From contig NC_030680.2 in the NCBI RefSeq assembly GCF_000004195.4, forward strand, positions 545,686 through 609,685: DNA of 64,000 nucleotides, read 5' to 3'. The stretch comes from Xenopus tropicalis. Lineage: Eukaryota; Chordata; Amphibia; Anura; Pipidae. Every line of letters begins with the position of its first letter. Position 1 is the first letter of the stretch. This document shows, piece by piece, positions 1 through 64,000 of this stretch. The position numbers and the translations under genes are program-made. Under the pieces are notes generated by a model. It did no database searches and was not told the origin of the DNA. It was given only the letters and a program-made list of their open reading frames with translations.

Positions 1-125
1 CCAGACAGGACTGTGATTGGTTGGCCTGTATGCATGTAGGGAACAGGCAGAGACTAGAGCAAGCAGGCAGGGGAAAGAAGAATATTGTGAGTCGCTCCCT
101 AAGCTCAGTGACATCAGCCGGGTGA
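1..125. mobile_element. Dispersed repeat fragment, truncated by window edge
   Basis: The first ~120 bases are the near-exact reverse complement of 13,865-13,985. Similarity ends at about 121, where this copy runs into the 57-bp array. Family not identified; no coding capacity seen. Confidence 0.65.
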
Positions 126-147
126 GAAGATTGAAGGCTACATCTTG

Positions 148-3100
148 GGGGGGCACTTGGTAGTGAGACAGGATATGTATGGGGGTGTCACACTGTGTTA
201 TATAGGGGGGCACTTGGTAATGAGACAGGATATGTATGGGGGTGTCACACTGTGTTATATAGGGGGGCACTTGGTAATGAGACAGGATATGTATGGGGGT
301 GTCACACTGTGTTATATAGGGGGGCACTTGGTAATGAGACAGGATATGTATGGGGTGTCACACTGTGTTATATAGGGGGGGCACTTGGTAGCGAGACAGG
401 ATATGTATGGGGGTGTCACACTGTGTTATATAAGGGGGCACTTGGTTATGAGACAGGATATGTATGGGGGTGTCACACTGTTATATAGGGGGGCACTTGG
501 TAGCGAGACAGGATATGTATGGGGGTGTCACACTGTGTTATATAGGGGGGCACTTGGTAGCGAGACAGGATATGTATGGGGGTGTCATACTGTGTTATAT
601 AGGGGGGCACTTGGTTATGAGACAGGATATGTATGGGGGTGTCACACTGTGTTATATAGGGGGGCACTTGGTAATGAGACAGGATATGTATGGGGGTGTC
701 ACACTGTGTTATATAGGGGGGCACTTGGTTATGAGACAGGATATGTATGGGGGTGTCACACTGTGTTATATAGGGGGGCACTTGGTAGCGAGACAGGATA
801 TGTATGGGGGTGTCACACTGTGTTATATAGGGGGGCACTTGGTAGCGAGACAGGATATGTATGGGGGTGTCATACTGTGTTATATAGGGGGGCACTTGTA
901 GCGAGACAGGATATGTATGGGGGTGTCACACTGTGTTATATAGGGGGGGTACTTGTAGCGAGACAGGATATGTATGGGGGTGTCATACTGTGTTATATAG
1001 GGCGGCACTTGGTTATGAGACAGGATATGTATGGGGGTGTCACACTGTGTTATATAGGGGGGCACTTTGGTAGCGAGACAGGATATGTATGGGGTGTCAC
1101 ACTGTGTTATATAGGGGGGCACTTGGTAGCGAGACAGGATATGTATGGGGGTGTCATACTGTGTTATATAGGGGGGTACTTGGTAGCGAGACAGGATATG
1201 TATGGGGGTGTCACACTGTGTTATATAGGGGGGCACTTGGTAATGAGACAGGATATGTATGGGGGTGTCACACTGTGTTATATAGGGGGCACTTGGTTAT
1301 GAGACAGGATATGTATGGGGGTGTCATACTGTGTTATATAGGGGGCACTTGGTAGCGAGACAGGATATGTATGGGGGTGTCACACTGTGTATATAGGGGG
1401 GCACTTGGTTATGAGACAGGATATGTATGGGGGTGTCACACTGTGTATATAGGGGGGCACTTGGTAGCGAGACAGGATATGTATGGGGTGTCATACTGTG
1501 TTATATAGGGGGCACTTGGTAGCGAGACAGGATATGTATGGGGGTGTCACACTGTGTTATATAGGGGGGCACTTGGTTATGAGACAGGATATGTATGGGG
1601 TGTCACACTGTTATATAGGGGGGCACTTGGTAATGAGACAGGATATGTATGGGGGTGTCACACTGTGTTATATAGGGGGGCACTTGGTAGCGAGACAGGA
1701 TATGTATGGGGTGTCATACTGTGTTATATAGGGGGCACTTGGTAGCGAGACAGGATATGTATGGGGGTGTCACACTGTGTTATATAGGGGGGCACTTGGT
1801 TATGAGACAGGATATGTATGGGGGTGTCATACTGTGTTATATAGGGGGGCACTTGGTAGCGAGACAGGATATGTATGGGGGTGTCACACTGTGTTATATA
1901 GGGGGGCACTTGGTTATGAGACAGGATATGTATGGGGGTGTCACACTGTTATATAGGGGGGCACTTGGTAATGAGACAGGATATGTATGGGGGTGTCACA
2001 CTGTGTTATATAGGGGGGCACTTGGTTATGAGACAGGATATGTATGGGGGTGTCACACTGTGTTATATAGGGGGGCACTTGGTAGCGAGACAGGATATGT
2101 ATGGGGGTGTCATACTGTGTTATATAGGGGGGCACTTGGTAGCGAGACAGGATATGTATGGGGGTGTCATACTGTGTTATATAGGGGGGCACTTGGTAAT
2201 GAGACAGGATATGTATGGGGGTGTCATACTGTGTTATATAGGGGGGCACTTGGTAATGAGACAGGATATGTATGGGGGTGTCACACTGTGTTATATAGGG
2301 GGGCACTTGGTTATGAGACAGGATATGTATGGGGGTGTCACACTCTGTTATATAGGGGGGCACTTGGTAATGAGACAGGATATGTATGGGGGTGTCACAC
2401 TGTGTTATATAGGGGGGCACTTGGTAATGAGACAGGATATGTATGGGGTGTCACACTGTGTTATATAGGGGGGCACTTGGTAATGAGACAGGATATGTAT
2501 GGGGGTGTCATACTGTGTTATATAGGGGGGCACTTGGTAATGAGACAGGATATGTATGGGGGTGTCACACTGTGTTATATAGGGGGGCACTTGGTTATGA
2601 GACAGGATATGTATGGGGGTGTCACACTCTGTTATATAGGGGGGCACTTGGTAATGAGACAGGATATGTATGGGGGTGTCACACTGTGTTATATAGGGGG
2701 GCACTTGGTAGCGAGACAGGATATGTATGGGGGTGTCACACTGTGTTATATAGGGGGGCACTTGGTTATGAGACAGGATATGTATGGGGGTGTCACACTG
2801 TTATATAGGGGGACACTTGGTAATGAGACAGGATATGTATGGGGGTGTCACACTGTGTTATATAGGGGGGCACTTGGTAGCGAGACAGGATATGTATGGG
2901 GGTGTCACACTGTGTTATATAGGGGGGCACTTGGTAATGAGACAGGATATGTATGGGGTGTCACACTGTGTTATATAGGGGGGCACTTGGTAGCGAGACA
3001 GGATATGTATGGGGGTGTCATACTGTGTTATATAGGGGGGCACTTGGTAGCGAGACAGGATATGTATGGGGGTGTCACACTGTTATATAGGGGGGCACTT

Positions 3101-3728
3101 GGTAGCGAGACAGGATATGTATGGGGGTGTCACACTGTTATATAGGGGGGCACTTGGTAGCGAGACAGGATATGTATGGGGGTGTCACACTGTGTTATAT
3201 AGGGGGGCACTTGGTAGCGAGACAGGATATGTATGGGGGTGTCACACTGTGTTATATAGGGGGGCACTTGGTAGCGAGACAGGATATGTATGGGGGTGTC
3301 ACACTGTGTTATATAGGGGGGCACTTGGTAATGAGACAGGATATGTATGGGGGTGTCACACTGTGTTATATAGGGGGGCACTTGGTAGCGAGACAGGATA
3401 TGTATGGGGGTGTCACACTGTTATATAGGGGGGCACTTGGTAGCGAGACAGGATATGTATGGGGGTGTCACACTGTGTTATATAGGGGGGCACTTGGTAA
3501 TGAGACAGGATATGTATGGGGGTGTCACACTGTGTTATATAGGGGGGCACTTGGTAGCGAGACAGGATATGTATGGGGGTGTCACACTGTGTTATATAGG
3601 GGGGCACTTGGTTATGAGACAGGATATGTATGGGGGTGTCACACTGTTATATAGGGGGGCACTTGGTAATGAGACAGGATATGTATGGGGGTGTCACACT
3701 GTGTTATATAGGGGGGCACTTGGTTATG
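148..3728. repeat. 57-bp minisatellite, about 62 copies
   Basis: Units share gagacaggatatgtatgggg and tgtcacactgtgttatata. A variable triplet site (taatgag, tagcgag or ttatgag) gives at least three unit types mixed along the array. It lies downstream of the ush1c 3' end. Because 57 is a multiple of three and units lack stops, several long but meaningless open frames arise. Confidence 0.98.
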
Positions 3729-4179
3729 ACTAGTCTTGGCCCTTCCGTCCTGTTTGCACATTATCAGCCCCTGCCTGATCATTACCCCCCCCCCCCCCCC
3801 AGACCCACATCTTCCTGCACCGTTGGGGGCCCCACAGGCTCCTCAGGATCAGTATTGGGAAGGCCCAACTCAAACATGTCTTCTTTCAGCCTCACCCACC
3901 ATTTAACTATGATTGGTCCAATTCTCATCCCTGTAAGGAAGCCCCGCCCTCCACTGTTCCCTCTTACTTCATGGCTTTTTGTGTTGAGCAAACTTCAGTG
4001 TGGGCAGTGGGAGTGGCTCTGTGGGGGCTACTTATATAGGGGTCCAACAAGCTCTCTGATTGGCTGCACATACAAAGGACAAGCCCAGCCACTCCCCCCA
4101 TTGTAGGGAAGTCCCATTCATGCCCAAGAGATGCCAAATGGCTTCCCACACAGAGGGATAGGGAGACACTGGCGTTGGG
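3729..4179. other. Intergenic unique sequence 3' of ush1c
   Basis: About 450 bp with a C17-like homopolymer run at 3,785-3,801. No convincing exon, promoter or RNA gene; short open frames here lack coding character. Confidence 0.6.
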
Positions 4180-4455
4180 GCCCTTAGTGGTATTTCCATA
4201 TTTATTAATGTACCGAATGTGACAATGACAGTTGGACCCGGTACTGTGGGGATTGGGCCCATTAATAGTCCGTATGGATCAGCTCCGCACATTAATATTG
4301 ATCCAACGCGTTGATCTTGGGGTAAAATCACGTCCCGAGCGCAGAGATTTCACGGGAAAAACTCATTGAATTCTGTGTTACAGCAATTAGGCTCCTCCTC
4401 CGCAGAACCGGCACAGTAAGACCCTCCTCCGCGGATCCTGATTGGCAGTTTCTCC
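4180..4455 (-). other. ush1c: ush1c 3' untranslated region (end approximate)
   Basis: Unique sequence between the TGA stop and the polyadenylation signal at 4,206-4,201. The true cleavage site cannot be read from sequence; it is placed 10-30 nt past AATAAA. Confidence 0.7.
4201..4206 (-). terminator. ush1c: Polyadenylation signal AATAAA for ush1c
   Basis: The plus strand reads tttatt, giving AATAAA on the coding strand about 250 nt after the stop codon. It is the first canonical hexamer downstream of the stop. Confidence 0.7.
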
Positions 4456-58455
<54,000 letters not shown>

Positions 58456-58619
58456 CTATAGGAGCGGAGAGATGTGTTACATCTACATACGGCCCAAGGG
58501 ATTGTGGGAAAGGGAATGTTACTCCTCCCCCTCTGATATTCACTAAGCCCCAAGCAGTCTCTCCACAGGGGGCATCCAAACTGCCTCGGGGTCTACTCAT
58601 AGCGGGACCCATCAGAACA

Positions 58620-60372
58620 GTAGGGTAACAAGGGCAAGGGAAGGGGCAAGATGGGGACAGTAGGGCTAGATGGAGACAGTAGGGCAAGATGGGGACAGTA
58701 GGGCAAGATGGAGACAGTAGGGCAAGATGGAGACAGTAGGGCAAGATGGGGACAGTAGGGCAAGATGGGGACAGTAGGGCAAGATGGAGACAGTAGGACA
58801 AGATGGAGACAGTAGGGCAAGATGGAGACAGTAGGGCAAGATGGGGACAGTAGGGCAAGATGGAGACAGTAGGGCAAGATGGAGACAGTAGAACAAGATG
58901 GGGACAGTAGGGCAAGATGGGGACAGTAGGGCAAGATGGGGACAGTAGGACAAGATGGAGACAGTAGGACAAGATGGAGACAGTAGGGCAAGATGGGGAC
59001 AGTAGGGTAAGATGGAGACAGTAGGGCAAGATGGGGACAGTAGGGCAAGATGGAGACAGTAGGACAAGATGGAGACAGTAGGGCAAGATGGGGACAGTAG
59101 GGTAAGATGGGGACAGTAGGGCAAGATGGAGACAGTAGGGTAAGATGGAGACAGTAGGGCAAGATGGGGACAGTAGGGCAAGATGGAGACAGTAGGACAA
59201 GATGGAGACAGTAGGGCAAGATGGGGACAGTAGGGTAAGATGGGGACAGTAGGGCAAGATGGGGACAGTAGGGCAAGATGGAGACAGTAGGACAAGATGG
59301 AGACAGTAGGGCAAGATGGGGACAGTAGGGTAAGATGGGGACAGTAGGGTAAGATGGAGACAGTAGGGCAAGATGGGGACAGTAGGGCAAGATGGGGACA
59401 GTAGGGCAAGATGGGGACAGTAGAGCAAGATGGGGACAGTAGGGCAAGATGGAGACAGTAGGGCAAGATGGGGACAGTAGGGCAAGATGGAGACAGTAGG
59501 GTAAGATGGGGACAGTAGGGCAAGATGGAGACAGTAGGGCAAGATGGGGACAGTAGGGCAAGATGGAGAAAGTAGGGTAAGATGGGGACAGTAGGGCAAG
59601 ATGGAGACAGTAGGGCAAGATGGGGACAGTAGGGCAAGATGGGGACAGTAGGGTAAGATGGGGACAGTAGGGTAAGATGGAGACAGTAGGACAAGATGGG
59701 AACAGTAGGACAAGATGGAGACAGTAGGACAAGATGGGGACAGTAGGGCAAGATGGGGACAGTAGGGTAAGATGGAGACAGTAGGACAAGATGGAGACAG
59801 TAGGACAAGATGGGGACAGTAGGGCAAGATGGGGACAGTAGGGCAAGATGGGGACGGTAGGGTAAGATGGGGACGGTAGGGTAAGATGGAGACAGTAGGA
59901 CAAGATGGGAACAGTAGGACAAGATGGAGACAGTAGGACAAGATGGGGACAGTAGGGCAAGATGGGGACAGTAGGGTAAGATGGAGACAGTAGGGCAAGA
60001 TGGAGACAGTAGGACAAGATGGGGACAGTAGGACAAGATGGAGACAGTAGGGCAAGATGGAGACAGTAGGGCAAGATGGAGACAGTAGGGCAAGATGGAG
60101 ACAGTAGGACAAGATGGGGACAGTAGGACAAGATGGAGACAGTAGGGCAAGATGGAGACAGTAGGGCAAGATGGGGACAGTAGGGCAAGATGGGGACAGT
60201 AGGGCAAGATGGAGACAGTAGGGCAAGATGGAGACAGTAGGGCAAGATGGGGACAGTAGGGCAAGATGGAGACAGTAGGGCAAGATGGGGACAGTAGGGC
60301 AAGATGGAGACAGTAGGACAAGATGGGGACAGTAGGGCAAGATGGGGACAGTAGGACAAGATGGAGACAGTA
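58620..60372. repeat. 19-bp minisatellite with higher-order structure, about 92 copies
   Basis: Unit gcaagatggggacagtagg, with variants gagac, acaag, gtaag and gggaac. Since 19 is not a multiple of three and units have no minus-strand stop, all three minus frames stay open for hundreds of codons; none is a gene. A 209-bp (11-unit) block repeats at 59,698 and 59,907. Confidence 0.98.
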
Positions 60373-60500
60373 GATTCCAGGACAAGATGAAGGTGGAACC
60401 CCGAGACAGCCGCACTTTATACAAACATTGGGGTGCAAATGCTGAAGGACAATAACATCCCAAGTAAATAAGGTCTCAATAACCAGGGGGAGAGGCCGTA

Positions 60501-60570
60501 CCTGGGACTGTATATATTGCCGGAAGAAGATCTTTAGGAGACGTTGGGGCCGTTCCCTGATATAACACAT
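60501..60570 (-). CDS. Possible upstream ush1c exon with an ATG, unproven
   Basis: From an ATG at 60,570 the frame reads MCYIRERPQRLLKIFFRQYI then QSQ, ending at a CAG/gtacgg donor with phase 0, which suits exon 2. It is helical and basic like the start of harmonin. Against it: mammalian and fish harmonin begin with a short conserved RKVAREF-type peptide that this does not resemble closely, so the true exon 1 may lie past 64,000. Confidence 0.27.
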
Positions 60571-60711
60571 ACCCCCCAATAGGGCAGGGTAACCCCTTAA
60601 CTGCCAGAAAGGTGCCGGAGCTGCTATTCCCAGAGCTGAACGAGTGAGAATGTGACTGTTCTGCCGCTGCGCTCACTTTGTACTCAGCCAGACTGGGATC
60701 ACATTACTGGG

Positions 60712-63700
60712 TAGGGACTGGGGCTGTGGGATAGCAGGTATAGTAGGGAGAGATGGTGCCTATAGTAGCAGTGGGGGGATAATAGCCTCTGGGAAGGGAC
60801 TGGGGCTGTGGGATAGCAGGTATAGTAGGGAGAGATGGTGCCTATAGTAGCAGTGGGGGGATAATAGCCTCTGGGAAGGAACTGGGGCTGTGGGATAGCA
60901 GGTATAGTAGGGAGAGATGGTGCCTATAGTAGCAGTGGGATAATAGCCTCTGGGAAGGGACTGGGGCTGTGGGATAGCAGGTATAGTAGGGAGAGATGGT
61001 GCCTATAGTAGCAGTGGGGGGATAATAGCCTCTGGGAAGGGACTGGGGCTGTGGGATAGCAGGTATAGTAGGGAGAGATGGTGCCTATAGTAGCAGTGGG
61101 ATAATAGCCTCTGGGAAGGGACTGGGGCTGTGGGATAGCAGGTATAGTAGGGAGAGATGGTGCCTATAGTAGCAGTGGGATAATAGCCTCTGGGAAGGGA
61201 CTGTGGCTGTGGGATAGCAGGTATAGTAGGGAGAGATGGTGCCTATAGTAGCAGTGGGATAATAGCCTCTGGGAAGGGACTGGGGCTGTGGGATAGCAGG
61301 TATAGTAGGGAGAGATGGTGCCTATAGTAGCAGTGGGGGGATAATAGCCTCTGGGAAGGGACTGGGGCTGTGGGATAGCAGGTATAGTAGGGAGAGATGG
61401 TGCCTATAGTAGCAGTGGGGGGATAATAGCCTCTGGGAAGGGACTGGGGCTGTGGGATAGCAGGTATAGTAGGGAGAGATGGTGCCTATAGTAGCAGTGG
61501 GGGGATAATAGCCTCTGGGAAGGGACTGTGGCTGTGGGATAGCAGGTATAGTAGGGAGAGATGGTGCCTATAGTAGCAGTGGGATAATAGCCTCTGGGAA
61601 GGGACTGGGGCTGTGGGATAGCAGGTATAGTAGGGAGAGATGGTGCCTATAGTAGCAGTGGGGGGGGGGGGGGTAATAGCCTCTGGGAAGGGACTGGGGC
61701 TGTGGGATAGCAGGTATAGTAGGGAGAGATGGTGCCTATAGTAGCAGTGGGGGGGGGGATAATAGCCTCTGGGAAGGGACTGGGGCTGTGGGATAGCAGG
61801 TATAGTAGGGAGAGATGGTGCCTATAGTAGCAGTGGGGGGATAATAGCCTCTGGGAAGGGACTGGGGCTGTGGGATAGCAGGTATAGTAGGGAGAGATGG
61901 TGCCTATAGTAGCAGTGGGGGGATAATAGCCTCTGGGAAGGGACTGGGACTGTGGGATAGCAGGTATAGTAGGGAGAGATGGTGCCTATAGTAGCAGTGG
62001 GATAATAGCCTCTGGGAAGGAACTGGGGCTGTGGGATAGCAGGTATAGTAGGGAGAGATGGTGCCTATAGTAGCAGTGGGGGGATAATAGCCTCTGGGAA
62101 GGGACTGGGGCTGTGGGATAGCAGGTATAGTAGGGAGAGATGGTGCCTATAGTAGCAGTGGGATAATAGCCTCTGGGAAGGGACTGTGGCTGTGGGATAG
62201 CAGGTATAGTAGGGAGAGATGGTGCCTATAGTAGCAGTGGGGGGATAATAGCCTCTGGGAAGGGACTGGGGCTGTGGGATAGCAGGTATAGTAGGGAGAG
62301 ATGGTGCCTATAGTAGCAGTGGGGGGATAATAGCCTCTGGGAAGGGACTGGGGCTGTGGGATAGCAGGTATAGTAGGGAGAGATGGTGCCTATAGTAGCA
62401 GTGGGGGGATAATAGCCTCTGGGAAGGGACTGTGGCTGTGGGATAGCAGGTATAGTAGGGAGAGATGGTGCCTATAGTAGCAGTGGGATAATAGCCTCTG
62501 GGAAGGGACTGGGGCTGTGGGATAGCAGGTATAGTAGGGAGAGATGGTGCCTATAGTAGCAGTGGGATAATAGCCTCTGGGAAGGGACTGGGGCTGTGGG
62601 ATAGCAGGTATAGTAGGGAGAGATGGTGCCTATAGTAGCAGTGGGGGGGGGGATAATAGCCTCTGGGAAGGGACTGGGGCTGTGGGATAGCAGGTATAGT
62701 AGGGAGAGATGGTGCCTATAGTAGCAGTGGGGGGATAATAGCCTCTGGGAAGGGACTGGGGCTGTGGGATAGCAGGTATAGTAGGGAGAGATGGTGCCTA
62801 TAGTAGCAGTGGGATAATAGCCTCTGGGAAGGGACTGGGGCTGTGGGATAGCAGGTATAGTAGGGAGAGATGGTGCCTATAGTAGCAGTGGGATAATAGC
62901 CTCTGGGAAGGGACTGGGGCTGTGGGATAGCAGGTATAGTAGGGAGAGATGGTGCCTATAGTAGCAGTGGGGGGATAATAGCCTCTGGGAAGGGACTGGG
63001 GCTGTGGGATAGCAGGTATAGTAGGGAGAGATGGTGCCTATAGTAGCAGTGGGGGGATAATAGCCTCTGGGAAGGGACTGGGGCTGTGGGATAGCAGGTA
63101 TAGTAGGGAGAGATGGTGCCTATAGTAGCAGTGGGGGGATAATAGCCTCTGGGAAGGGACTGGGGCTGTGGGATAGCAGGTATAGTAGGGAGAGATGGTG
63201 CCTATAGTAGCAGTGGGGGGATAATAGCCTCTGGGAAGGGACTGGGACTGTGGGATAGCAGGTATAGTAGGGAGAGATGGTGCCTATAGTAGCAGTGGGG
63301 GGATAATAGCCTCTGGGAAGGGACTGGGGCTGTGGGATAGCAGGTATAGTAGGGAGAGATGGTGCCTATAGTAGCAGTGGGGGGATAATAGCCTCTGGGA
63401 AGGGACTGTGGCTGTGGGATAGCAGGTATAGTAGGGAGAGATGGTGCCTATAGTAGCAGTGGGATAATAGCCTCTGGGAAGGGACTGGGGCTGTGGGATA
63501 GCAGGTATAGTAGGGAGAGATGGTGCCTATAGTAGCAGTGGGATAATAGCCTCTGGGAAGGGACTGGGGCTGTGGGATAGCAGGTATAGTAGGGAGAGAT
63601 GGTGCCTATAGTAGCAGTGGGGGGATAATAGCCTCTGGGAAGGGACTGGGGCTGTGGGAATAGCAGGTATAGTAGGGAGAGATGGTGCCTATAGTAGCAG

Positions 63701-64000
63701 TGGGGGGATAATAGCCTCTGGGAAGGGACTGGGGCTGTGGGATAGCAGGTATAGTAGGGAGAGATGGTGCCTATAGTAGCAGTGGGGGGATAATAGCCTC
63801 TGGGAAGGGACTGGGGCTGTGGGATAGCAGGTATAGTAGGGAGAGATGGTGCCTATAGTAGCAGTGGGGGGATAATAGCCTCTGGGAAGGGACTGTGGCT
63901 GTGGGATAGCAGGTATAGTAGGGAGAGATGGTGCCTATAGTAGCAGTGGGATAATAGCCTCTGGGAAGGGACTGGGGCTGTGGGATAGCAGGTATAGTAG
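60712..64000. repeat. ~78-83-bp minisatellite, about 40 copies, continues past window
   Basis: Unit parts: gggctgtgggatagcaggta, tagtagggagagatggtgcc, tatagtagcagtgggggg and ataatagcctctgggaaggg. Two length types differ by the four-G segment after cagtgg; longer G-runs occur at 61,660 and 61,748. It lies 5' of all assigned ush1c exons. Confidence 0.98.

Noticed and set aside
148..3728. Frames of up to 479 codons with GHLVMRQDMYGGV-like repeats, resembling a repetitive secreted protein
   Set aside because: Produced by a 57-bp minisatellite whose unit lacks stops; several frames and both strands are open alike.
60660..60715. Segment ending in a gtgagc donor that could read LAEYK before exon 2
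   Set aside because: An in-frame stop lies just upstream and no ATG is available; similarity to the harmonin start is too short.

Overview
The window is vertebrate genomic DNA, most likely from an amphibian of the Xenopus type. That inference rests on one gene that is clearly a vertebrate harmonin orthologue, diverged from the mammalian protein, and on dispersed repeats of a style I associate with Xenopus (for example around 11,860-12,120 and 13,850-13,985). There is no prokaryotic content, no RNA gene and no second recognisable protein-coding gene.

One gene fills the window on the minus strand: ush1c (harmonin, the Usher syndrome type 1C PDZ scaffold). I could resolve 25 consecutive coding exons, from 58,455 (numbered exon 2 here) down to a stop codon at 4,456, with an AATAAA signal at 4,206-4,201. 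Every exon has AG/GT borders, every junction is phase-compatible, and the joined reading frame is 2,517 nt (838 codons plus stop). It encodes, in order, the harmonin N-terminal helical domain, PDZ1, PDZ2, coiled coil 1, the b-isoform exons (coiled coil 2 and a proline/serine/threonine-rich segment), PDZ3 and a C-terminal PDZ-binding motif (-TLF). The short first coding exon was not found with confidence; it is probably beyond 64,000. A 41-nt exon candidate at 25,618-25,658 has the right phases to replace exon 15 or to create a short a-type isoform.

The introns are the remarkable part. More than 30 unrelated tandem arrays (minisatellites, units of 9 to 98 bp) make up roughly 70-75 percent of the window, nearly one or more per intron, often starting within tens of bases of a splice site. 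Layout: 1-4,180 intergenic with a 57-bp array; 4,180-10,768 3' end and PDZ3 exons with 50-, 26-, 39- and 70-bp arrays; 10,900-15,900 18-bp arrays, including two in inverted orientation around a transposon-like core, and a 9-bp array; 16,000-21,470 b-isoform exons with 62-, 32-, 19- and 20-bp arrays; 21,500-27,130 17-, 70-, 25- and 23-bp arrays; 27,170-37,215 a 31-bp array; 37,500-48,175 the coiled-coil 1 and PDZ1/PDZ2 exons with 32-, 23-, 38-, 22-, 12- and 49-bp arrays; 48,200-60,375 the N-terminal exons with ~80-, 35-, 98-, 31-, 40- and 19-bp arrays; 60,712-64,000 a ~80-bp array running off the edge.

Two assembly problems matter to any user: an 816-base N gap inside an array (38,723-39,538), and 28,400-33,330, which reads like uncorrected long-read sequence and contains a garbled second copy of exon 13 and its flanks. 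Nearly all long open frames in this window are translations of tandem repeats and not genes.
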